Part shown: in pieces, positions 1-6,681 of the stretch
Layout: each line of letters begins with the position of its first letter
Position numbering within the stretch: position 1 is the first letter of the stretch
Source: Herbaspirillum aquaticum
GTDB lineage: Bacteria; Pseudomonadota; Gammaproteobacteria; Burkholderiales; Burkholderiaceae_D
Direction of reading: 5' to 3'
DNA: 64,000 nt
NCBI RefSeq assembly: GCF_002213425.1
Contig: NZ_NJGV01000007.1
Coordinates: forward strand, 1 to 64,000
Program-made: the position numbers and the translations under genes
The notes under the pieces: model-generated
What the model saw: the letters and a program-made list of their open reading frames with translations, nothing else
Databases searched by the model: none
Told to the model about the DNA's origin: nothing

Positions 1-178
1 CAGGATCAGGGCAGCGCTGTTCTGCTGCAAGTGAAGTCATGGATGCAGCTTAAATTCTGGCAAACGCTGTCTTGACGGATGGGTCCACTTTAATGAGGCG
101 TATGTCGATCCACCGACGCCGCGCTTTTAATGCCAATCCAGGTGTTTGATTCGGCTGCGATTGATTGAACAGGAAATG
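1..178. other. Left-edge intergenic DNA, no gene seen
   Basis: No convincing reading frame with a ribosome binding site is visible. The stretch ends in a strong bidirectional hairpin at 179-204, so it may be the 3' flank of a gene lying left of the window. That is inference. Confidence 0.4.
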
Positions 179-204
179 AAAAGCCCGCTAAACGCGGGCT
201 TTTT
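179..204. terminator. Bidirectional intrinsic terminator
   Basis: A perfect 10-bp stem (AAAAGCCCGC / GCGGGCTTTT) with a 5-base loop, followed by T residues on the plus strand. The A-run on the other side makes it usable in both directions. Confidence 0.8.
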
Positions 205-239
205 ATCGGAATCTTGATTGGCGTAATGTTCGCACACGT

Positions 240-288
240 TGCCTGTCCGACCCTCGGAACATTTCCCGAGGGTCGGCCCCGACGGGCA
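240..288. repeat. Long GC-rich inverted repeat
   Basis: Inner arms at 247-257 and 266-276 (CCGACCCTCGG / CCGAGGGTCGG) are exact over 11 bp. Outer arms (TGCCTGTC near 240 and GACGGGCA near 281) extend the stem with one wobble and a few unpaired bases. There is no U-tract on either side, so it is not a standard terminator. It lies between the terminator at 179-204 and the 3' end of the gene at 357-863. Confidence 0.55.
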
Positions 289-356
289 GTACAGGGCGAA
301 CACCGCTGCTTTCGGCCCGCGAATCGCAAATCGCAAACCACAGGGCGCAACGCCCC

Positions 357-863
357 TCAGCCATCAATCTTCTTGTCCTCTTCCTTGGCCTCTTCCATGG
401 CGTCCGGCTCCAGCTCCTCGGCCGCGCGGTTGCAATAGATGAAGTATCCCCAGGCCGCCAGCAATACGCCCGTACCCACCAGCAGCGCCGCTGCATAGAT
501 CATGTCAGCCGCTTCTTCATGCGCTGCGCGGAAGGTCATCACCAGCCCCTCGATGGCCAGCGCCACGATCACCACCACAAAAAAACGCGACAGGAAGCGG
601 CGTACCCGCGTCGGGGCGCTGATGTTGGCGTCGCGCACCACCTCTTCCTCGGTAATGGTCTCGGCAATCTGAAACGCCACCACCGCCGCCGCCAAAATAC
701 CGATAGCCTCGATCAACGCCTGCGCCTGCGGCAGGCCCAGGCCCTCCGTCACCGCCTCAAATCCCATGCTCGCGGCAATGGCAATGAGCGCCAGCGCGCC
801 CAGCGCAAACAACACCGCGATCACCGCATGCACCACGCCAAATACCGCCGTGATCTGTTTCAT
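357..863 (-). CDS. Small four-helix membrane protein, function unknown
   Basis: I do not recognise a named family. The 168-residue product has four hydrophobic segments at roughly residues 8-32, 49-67, 91-111 and 121-143. A short charged loop at 70-90 separates helices 2 and 3, and the C-terminal tail from about residue 147 is strongly charged (Glu/Asp/Lys). It should be an inner-membrane protein. The start is set by the ATG at 863, preceded by a good GGGAGGAATCA ribosome binding site. A small hairpin (343-355) sits just after the stop codon. It is transcribed away from the gene at 1158; the roughly 290-bp gap should hold both promoters. No fusion or truncation is evident. Confidence 0.75.
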   Translation of the reverse strand: MKQITAVFGVVHAVIAVLFALGALALIAIAASMGFEAVTEGLGLPQAQALIEAIGILAAAVVAFQIAETITEEEVVRDANISAPTRVRRFLSRFFVVVIVALAIEGLVMTFRAAHEEAADMIYAAALLVGTGVLLAAWGYFIYCNRAAEELEPDAMEEAKEEDKKIDG

Positions 864-1157
864 TGATTCCTCCCGTCTGGTTTTTGATGAGCGGTTGGAC
901 TGATGAGGCGTACAAAGGTTGTCGCAATGACGCGATCTTGAATGTTGCTTTGTGGAATCGATGAGGCGCCATCGCCGTACGGCGGGCATTGCAGGCCTGC
1001 TGATGAGCCCGTCTTCCATCATTCTTACAGCGTTTTCAGACGAGGCGGGATGGCGGGCCCGGGCAGGTCGGCGCAAGATCGAATCACCCGCAGTGAACGT
1101 ATCCTTTACCTGCCCGCAGAGCATCGCGCCGCGGGCGCAACCGGACAGGAGGCCATC

Positions 1158-1484
1158 ATGCCGCAGACCGCATGGAGCAACAAACGTGAACGCCAGTACG
1201 AACACATCAAGACCAGCGCCGTCAAACGCGGCACGAGCACCCGGCGTGCCGAGGAGATCGCCGCCCGGACCGTCAACAAGGAGCGCGCCCAGCACGGCGA
1301 ATCCAAAACAGCCAGCAAGACGTCCACGCAAGACATGGCGCCGTCGCGCCGAGGCGGCCTGCGGTCGCATTCCGGCGCAGGCGGCCGGACCTTCAAGCAG
1401 CTCTATGCAGAAGCGAGTGAACGCGGGATCAAGGGCCGTTCGTCAATGAACAAAGCCGCCCTGGAAAAGGCCCTGTCCCGCTGA
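1158..1484 (+). CDS. Small basic protein with a C-terminal SAP/Rho-N-like motif
   Basis: This 108-residue, Lys/Arg-rich protein starts at an ATG preceded by a clear ACAGGAGG site 5 bases away. The middle (about residues 35-75) is polar and low-complexity, probably disordered. The last 32 residues (TFKQLYAEASERGIKGRSSM and following) resemble the small helix-extended-helix fold of SAP and Rho N-terminal domains, which bind nucleic acid. Similar small proteins are often labelled Rho termination factor-like or plasmid stabilisation protein; those names come from weak similarity and I do not endorse a function. A nucleic-acid-binding role is inferred. No partner gene lies next to it on the same strand. 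Confidence 0.7.
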   Translation: MPQTAWSNKRERQYEHIKTSAVKRGTSTRRAEEIAARTVNKERAQHGESKTASKTSTQDMAPSRRGGLRSHSGAGGRTFKQLYAEASERGIKGRSSMNKAALEKALSR

Positions 1485-1640
1485 ATGGCACCACGGAGAA
1501 AAAAACTAAGAAACCAGTCCGTGGTCCTGCATCCATAAACTAAGTAAACCGGCGGCAGCCGTAAATAATTAAAACAATATGCGAAATTGGCGCGACCGGC
1601 TTTGCGTAATACGCACGATATACAATTCCTTCAAACGACA

Positions 1641-1664
1641 ACGCCCCCGATAAATCGGGGGCGC
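1641..1664 (-). terminator. Terminator-like hairpin after the LivK-type gene
   Basis: A 10-bp GC-rich stem (ACGCCCCCGA / TCGGGGGCGC, one wobble) with a TAAA loop lies 64 bases past the stop of the 1728-2870 gene. The following minus-strand bases are only moderately T-rich. Confidence 0.55.
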
Positions 1665-1727
1665 TGCATTCTTTACCTTCCCTGAAAACCAGCTCGCAAG
1701 CCAGCCAGCAGGGCAGGGCGACCGACC

Positions 1728-2870
1728 TTACTTGGTCACCGCCAGCACGGTGCGCTGTCCACCCTTGTAGGTATACAAGGTCAGCGAACCATCCTTGATA
1801 TCGCCCTTGGCATCAAAGGCGATCACACCGGTCACGCCCTTGTGGCTGATCTTGGCCAGTTCGGGCAGGTACTTCTTGGGATCGGCCGAGCCGGCCTTGG
1901 CCATGGCGTCCGCCACGGTCATGGTGGCATCGTAGGCATAGGCTGCGTTGTAGACCACGTCGATACCGAACTTCTTCTTGTAGGCTGCGCGGAAGTCATC
2001 CATGCCCTTCTTGCCCGAGGCATCCACGCCACCAGCTTCGGCACAGATCACCTGGTCTTCGCCCAGGCCATCGCCGGCCAGGCCCGGCAGGGAGCCGGTA
2101 CAGATGCCGTCACCGCCCATGAACTTGGCGCCGATGCCCAGCTGCTTCATCTGGCGCAGCATCGGGCCGCCCACGGCGTCCATGCCGCCGAAGAAGATCA
2201 CGTCCGGCTTCTTGCCCTTGAGCGAAGTCAGGATGGCGTTGAAGTCGGTGGCCTTGTCATTGGTGAACTGGGTGCCGACGATGGTGCCGCCGGCCGCCTT
2301 GGCGCCCTTGGCGAATTCTTCTGCCACGCCCTGGCCATAGGCGGTACGGTCATCGATCACGGCGATCTGCTTGGTGCCCAGCTTCTGCACGGCATACTTG
2401 CCCAGTGCGGCGCCCAGCTGCGCATCGTTGGCAACCACGCGGAAGGTGGTCTTGAAGCCTTGCTGGGTATACTTCGGATTGGTGGCCGAGGGGGACACTT
2501 GCGGGATGCCGGCATCGCTGTAGATCTTCGAAGCCGGGATGGTGGTGCCGGAATTGAGGTGGCCGATCACGGCGGCGACCTTCTGGTCGACCAGCTTGGT
2601 GGCGACCGCAGTGGCTTGCTTGGGATCGGAAGCGTCGTCTTCACCCATGAGTTCGAACTTGACCTTCTTGCCGCCAATGGTAAAGCCCTTGGCGTTGAGT
2701 TCGTCGACGGCCATGCGCGCACCGTTCTCGTTGTCCTTGCCCATGTGGGCGTTGGGACCGGAGAGCGGGCCCACGTGGGCGATCTTGACGACTTCCTGGG
2801 CATGCGCGGCGCCTGCGAATGCCAGACCGATGGCGGCAGTTAATGGAATAATGGCGCTCTTGAATTTCAT
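1728..2870 (-). CDS. Branched-chain amino-acid ABC transporter substrate-binding protein (LivK/LivJ type)
   Basis: Periplasmic binding protein of the type I (Leu/Ile/Val) family. Residues 1-24 form a Sec signal peptide ending AHA before QEVVKIAHVGPLSG, the typical start of the mature domain. The rest is a bilobed Peripla_BP fold with the hallmark stretch MGKDNENGARMAVDELN and later VIGHLNSGTTIPAS. Length, 380 residues, is normal for the family. The start at 2870 follows a GAGGAG site. No permease or ATPase genes (livHMGF) lie beside it, so it must work with components encoded elsewhere. The divergently oriented Lrp-type regulator at 3073 is a plausible controller, since Lrp proteins often sense leucine and act on liv genes; that link is inferred. 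The specific ligand cannot be read from the sequence. Confidence 0.9.
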   Translation of the reverse strand: MKFKSAIIPLTAAIGLAFAGAAHAQEVVKIAHVGPLSGPNAHMGKDNENGARMAVDELNAKGFTIGGKKVKFELMGEDDASDPKQATAVATKLVDQKVAAVIGHLNSGTTIPASKIYSDAGIPQVSPSATNPKYTQQGFKTTFRVVANDAQLGAALGKYAVQKLGTKQIAVIDDRTAYGQGVAEEFAKGAKAAGGTIVGTQFTNDKATDFNAILTSLKGKKPDVIFFGGMDAVGGPMLRQMKQLGIGAKFMGGDGICTGSLPGLAGDGLGEDQVICAEAGGVDASGKKGMDDFRAAYKKKFGIDVVYNAAYAYDATMTVADAMAKAGSADPKKYLPELAKISHKGVTGVIAFDAKGDIKDGSLTLYTYKGGQRTVLAVTK

Positions 2871-2963
2871 AACACTCCTCTGTAGATTGGATTGACCACT
2901 TTTAATGTTTTGTCTCACAACACAGTTATTCAGATCCTTGTTGCGGTGACCAGGCGGACTGCT

Positions 2964-2992
2964 TTGCTTTCGTCCCCGACTTTCTGAATAAT
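2964..2992 (+). promoter_or_regulatory. Sigma-70-like promoter for the Lrp-type gene
   Basis: TTGCTT at 2964-2969 and AATAAT at 2987-2992 are spaced 17 bases apart. Predicted start near 2999 would give a leader of about 74 bases before the ATG at 3073. The divergent LivK promoter must lie in the same 200-bp gap. Confidence 0.4.
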
Positions 2993-3072
2993 GCGACGGT
3001 ACAACATAAGAATCGGCCAAGCCAAGCAATTTTTGAGTGGCCGGCCTGAACAATCATCCTCGACTCTGTCCC

Positions 3073-3585
3073 ATGGCTGCCAAACTTCACACCCTCGACA
3101 AGGTGGATCGCAAACTGCTCAACATGCTGCAGAAAGACAACCAGATCTCCACTCGGGTGCTGGCTGAAAAACTGCACATCTCGCAACCGACCTGCCTGCG
3201 CCGCATCCGCGAACTGCGCGAGGCCGGCATCATCAGCGCCGAAGTGGCCATGGTCGATCCCTTCGCGCTCGGCTACGGCATGCTGGCCTTCCTGGAGATC
3301 TCGCTGAACAACCAGTCCGACCAGCACATGCAGGACTTCGAGCAGCGCATGGCCAAGGAGGCCGAGGTGATGCAGTGCTACTTCGTCTCGGGCGAATACG
3401 ATTACTTCCTGGCGGTCCACGTCATCGACATGGATGCCTACTATCAGTTCGTCAGACGTGTGATCTCGGGATCAGGCAATGTGCGCCACTTCCAGTCGCG
3501 CTTCCCCATGAAGCGGGCCAAGTTCACCACCCGCATCGCCTTCGATGAAAAGGCGGTCGAAGTGCAGGTGCGCGTGCCCGGCTGA
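3073..3585 (+). CDS. Lrp/AsnC family transcriptional regulator
   Basis: A 170-residue regulator. The N-terminal helix-turn-helix occupies about residues 5-60: the LDKVDRKLLNMLQKDNQIST opening and a recognition helix around SQPTCLRRIRELREAGII are textbook Lrp features. The C-terminal half is the RAM/Lrp ligand-binding and oligomerisation domain (QCYFVSGEYDYFLAVHV). Length is typical. The ATG at 3073 gives the usual family N-terminus; an upstream in-frame ATG at 3037 would add 12 unlikely residues. It is divergent from the LivK-type binding protein gene, with about 200 bp between starts, the normal layout for a local Lrp-type regulator. Probable regulation of that neighbour and of itself is inferred. 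Confidence 0.9.
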   Translation: MAAKLHTLDKVDRKLLNMLQKDNQISTRVLAEKLHISQPTCLRRIRELREAGIISAEVAMVDPFALGYGMLAFLEISLNNQSDQHMQDFEQRMAKEAEVMQCYFVSGEYDYFLAVHVIDMDAYYQFVRRVISGSGNVRHFQSRFPMKRAKFTTRIAFDEKAVEVQVRVPG

Positions 3586-4063
3586 ACGCCAGCCAGCTTC
3601 CCGCGCGGATTGGGGGCCAAGCTCATCCATTGCGTTTTGTTAGATTCCAGGGCGTCCATCCAGAGGGAATCGTCCGGAATTTACTAACTTTTTCATTTTG
3701 CTGACGGGGGATCCCGTCATGCGGGAGTCTTCTCGCGGCGGGGCAGGCACGCACTTTGCATTGCAGTGCGGTTGTCAGTTGTGTTATTTTCGGGGCATCC
3801 CGCAGTGTGCAATGAAGAGGTCTAGCGCCACTGCGTCTACGCTGAAGCAGTACCGTGGTCACCAGCAACAAGAGCGGACACAGATCAGCACCCAGCGCCG
3901 GCGACCGTGTGGCCGGCCCGCCAGCAGCACCCGCAATCCCTATCATCCACCGTCCGCGGCCCATGCCGCAGGGCGCAGCCTTGCCCGGTGTCGCAGCGCC
4001 TGCGACGCCATCCAGCCAACCCCTGCAGCACGCTGCAGAACCACAGAAAGGAAATCCCGCACG
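3586..4063. other. 478-bp non-coding gap upstream of the antiporter gene
   Basis: One long open frame runs through from 3698 into the antiporter, but its composition is Arg/Ser/Pro/His-rich and lacks any domain, so it is read-through rather than a real N-terminus. A short palindrome GACGGG-GGAT-CCCGTC lies near 3703-3719. No tRNA or riboswitch fold was recognised. The gap probably holds the antiporter promoter. Confidence 0.4.
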
Positions 4064-5827
4064 ATGCACGAAGTCGAGTTATTCATCCAGGACATGGCCA
4101 TCATCATGCTCATTGCCGGCATTGTCACCGTCGTCTTCAACAAGCTGAAGCAGCCGGTGGTGCTGGGCTACATCGTGGCCGGCGTGATCATCGGCCCGCA
4201 TACGCCGCCCTATGACCTGATCCAGGATGAGAAGACCGTGCACATTCTGTCAGAGCTCGGGGTGATCTTCCTGCTGTTCTCGCTGGGCCTGGAATTCAGC
4301 CTGAAAAAACTGGCCAAGGTCGGTGCCACCGCCTTCATCGCGGCAGCGGCCGAGATCCTGCTGATGATCTGGATCGGCTACGAGATCGGCCTCTACTTCG
4401 GCTGGAAGCGCATGGATGCCATCTTCCTGGGCGCCATGCTGGCCGTCTCCTCGACCACCATCATCGTCAAGGCCTTGAATGAACTGGGCATGAAGAACGA
4501 AAAGTTCGCCCAGATCATCTTCGGCATCCTGATCGTGGAAGACATCCTGGCCATCGGCATGATCGCGCTGCTCTCGGGCGTGGCCACCAGCGGCTCGGTG
4601 GATTCCACCGAGGTCTTCACGACGGTGGGCAAGCTGGTGCTGTTCATGACCGTCTCGCTGGTGGTGGGCATCGTCGCAGTGCCGCGCCTGCTGAGCTTCA
4701 TCGCCCGCTTCAAGAGCAACGAGATGCTGCTGGTGGCCGTGCTGGGCGTGCTGTTCGGCTTCTGCCTCCTGGTGATGAAGCTGCAATACAGCGTCGCATT
4801 GGGGGCCTTCCTGGTCGGCGCCATCATGGCCGAATCGCGCCAGCTGCATCGCATCGAGCGCCTGGTGGAGCCGATCCGCGACATGTTTTCGGCCATCTTC
4901 TTCGTGGCCATCGGGCTGCTGTTCGATCCCAACGTGCTGGTCAAGTACTGGATGCCCATCACCATCATCACGCTGGCCGTGGTCTTCGGCAAACTCATCA
5001 GCTGCGGCCTGGGCACCTTCGTGGCCGGGCAGGGCGGCCGCACGCCCATGCGCGTGGGCATGGGCCTGGCGCAGATCGGCGAGTTCTCCTTCATCATCGC
5101 CGCGCTCGGCCAGAGCCTGAAGGTCACCAGCGATTTCCTCTATCCCATCGTGGTGGCGGTCTCGGCGGTGACGGCACTGCTCACCCCTTACCTCATCAAG
5201 GCCGCCGATCCGCTCTCGGCCAAGGCCGTCACGCTGGTGCCGGCGCGCGTCTCGGGTTTGCTGGGCATGTATTCGCGCTGGCTGGAAAGCCTGCAGCCGA
5301 CCGGCGACCGCGCCGAACTCACGCGCATCATCCGCCGCATCCTCATGCAGGTGATGGTGAACCTGGCGCTGGTGATTGCGGTATTCCTGGCGGGCGCTTT
5401 CTTTGTGGACGGTTTGTCGCGCCAGCTCTCGGCTTGGACGCCTGATCCGGATGTGCAGAAGGCCATCATCTGGGGCTGCGCTTTGGTGATTTCCTTGCCC
5501 TTCCTGATCGCCACTTACCGCAAGCTGCAGGCGCTGTCGATGCTGCTGGCGGAGGTCAGCGTCAAGCCGGAGTTCGCGGGAGCGTATACTTCCGGGGTGC
5601 GCAAGGTGGTCTCGGAGGTCTTGCCCATCATGTCCATCGTGGGCATCATGCTGCTGATCTTCGTGCTCAGCGCCAGCATCCTGCCCCCGTTGAACCTGCT
5701 GGCCTTCGTGCTGGCCGCCGCTGCCGGGTTGCTGTGGTTGCTGTGGAGCAAGCTGGTCAAGCTGCATTCACGCCTGCAGATCGCGCTCTTCGAAACCCTG
5801 GACGAACAGCCGGACGACGTGCATTGA
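4064..5827 (+). CDS. CPA2 family monovalent cation:proton antiporter, KefB/YbaL-like without a TrkA-N domain
   Basis: Inner-membrane antiporter of 587 residues. Residues 1 to about 390 form the Na+/H+ exchanger domain with many helices; family signatures include KQPVVLGYIVAGVIIGP near the N-terminus and LGVIFLLFSLGLEFSLKKL after it, and a middle segment SSTTIIVKAL. Kef and YbaL proteins normally end in a cytosolic RCK/TrkA-N nucleotide-binding domain. Here no Rossmann GxGxxG motif is visible; residues from about 430 to 560 instead hold four or five further hydrophobic helices and a short acidic tail. The start at 4064 follows AGAAAGGAA and removes a low-complexity upstream extension. Ion specificity (K+ or Na+) cannot be told. 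rpiA follows after 85 bp and may be partly co-transcribed. Confidence 0.85.
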   Translation: MHEVELFIQDMAIIMLIAGIVTVVFNKLKQPVVLGYIVAGVIIGPHTPPYDLIQDEKTVHILSELGVIFLLFSLGLEFSLKKLAKVGATAFIAAAAEILLMIWIGYEIGLYFGWKRMDAIFLGAMLAVSSTTIIVKALNELGMKNEKFAQIIFGILIVEDILAIGMIALLSGVATSGSVDSTEVFTTVGKLVLFMTVSLVVGIVAVPRLLSFIARFKSNEMLLVAVLGVLFGFCLLVMKLQYSVALGAFLVGAIMAESRQLHRIERLVEPIRDMFSAIFFVAIGLLFDPNVLVKYWMPITIITLAVVFGKLISCGLGTFVAGQGGRTPMRVGMGLAQIGEFSFIIAALGQSLKVTSDFLYPIVVAVSAVTALLTPYLIKAADPLSAKAVTLVPARVSGLLGMYSRWLESLQPTGDRAELTRIIRRILMQVMVNLALVIAVFLAGAFFVDGLSRQLSAWTPDPDVQKAIIWGCALVISLPFLIATYRKLQALSMLLAEVSVKPEFAGAYTSGVRKVVSEVLPIMSIVGIMLLIFVLSASILPPLNLLAFVLAAAAGLLWLLWSKLVKLHSRLQIALFETLDEQPDDVH

Positions 5828-5912
5828 GCATTGCTGATCCTGCAAGATGAGAATTTTTTGCGTTGCCAAAAAGGGAACGCCCCCGTTTTTATTTACGTTG
5901 AACTGAACCATC

Positions 5913-6593
5913 ATGACTCAAGACGAACTCAAGCAAGCCGTGGCCAAGGCCGCCATCGACTACGTGGTCGACGGCGAAATCATCGGCGTGGGCACCGGCT
6001 CCACGGCCAATTTCTTCATCGATGAACTGGGCAAGATCAAGCACCGCATCAAGGGCGCCGTGGCGTCCTCCGAAGCCACTGCCGAGCGCCTGCGCTCGCA
6101 TGGGATCACCGTGTTTGATCTCAACGAGGTCGAGACCATGCCGGTCTATATCGACGGCGCCGATGAAATCAATGGCAGCGGCGCCATGATCAAGGGCGGC
6201 GGCGCTGCACTCACGCGCGAGAAGATCGTGGCGTCCGTGGCGCAGAAGTTCGTTTGTATTGCCGATGGCTCCAAGCTGGTTGATGTGCTGGGTACTTTCC
6301 CGTTGCCGGTGGAGGTGATCCCCATGTCGCACGCCGTGGTGGCCCGCAAGCTGGCCGCACTGGGCGGCGAGCCGCGCCTGCGCCTGAACAAGAATGGCGA
6401 CGGCAAGCCGCTGGTCACCGACAACGGCTGCTACATCATCGATGTGCTGGGCTTGGCCATTACCGATCCGGCCGACATCGAAGACAAGATCAACAACATC
6501 GTCGGCGTGGTCACCAACGGCCTCTTCGCGCGCCAGGGCGCCAACGTATGCCTGCTGGGTACCGCCGAAGGGGTCAAGAAACTGGAGTTCTGA
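5913..6593 (+). CDS. rpiA: Ribose-5-phosphate isomerase A
   Basis: Interconverts ribose 5-phosphate and ribulose 5-phosphate in the non-oxidative pentose phosphate pathway, in the cytosol. The 226-residue protein shows the RpiA hallmarks in order: [15 protein letters not shown] (phosphate-binding loop, about residues 27-42), the [20 protein letters not shown] active-site stretch with the catalytic Asp and Glu (about 79-98), and the later REKIVA and ADGSKLV segments with the substrate-binding Lys. Length matches the family. A strong terminator follows at 6620. The only close neighbour on the same strand is the antiporter gene, with no evident functional link. Confidence 0.97.
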   Translation: MTQDELKQAVAKAAIDYVVDGEIIGVGTGSTANFFIDELGKIKHRIKGAVASSEATAERLRSHGITVFDLNEVETMPVYIDGADEINGSGAMIKGGGAALTREKIVASVAQKFVCIADGSKLVDVLGTFPLPVEVIPMSHAVVARKLAALGGEPRLRLNKNGDGKPLVTDNGCYIIDVLGLAITDPADIEDKINNIVGVVTNGLFARQGANVCLLGTAEGVKKLEF

Positions 6594-6619
6594 AGACTTC
6601 GGTTTTCTGAGCCCCAGAC

Positions 6620-6655
6620 AAAAATGCCCGTGTCGCAGGACATGGGCATTTTTTT
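6620..6655. terminator. Bidirectional terminator between rpiA and the M16 gene
   Basis: AAAAATGCCC-TGTC stem with a GCAG loop and one G-T pair, followed by seven Ts on the plus strand and mirrored As for the convergent gene. Confidence 0.9.
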
Positions 6656-6681
6656 CATCTCGATGATTTCAGGCGGATGCG

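Noticed and set aside
1-356. A riboswitch or small RNA in the left-edge gap
   Set aside because: Only hairpins are seen; no known riboswitch consensus could be matched by eye.
94-970. Repeated ATGAGGCG motifs near 94, 902 and 960
   Set aside because: Eight bases only, with no shared flanks or regular spacing; probably chance.
952-1449. A 165-codon plus-strand frame overlapping the small basic protein gene
   Set aside because: Arg/Pro/Ser-rich shadow; the frame at 1158-1484 has the ribosome binding site and a recognisable C-terminal motif.
3698-4063. A 122-residue N-terminal extension of the antiporter
   Set aside because: Low-complexity Arg/Ser/Pro-rich read-through; the ATG at 4064 has a ribosome binding site and gives the family N-terminus.
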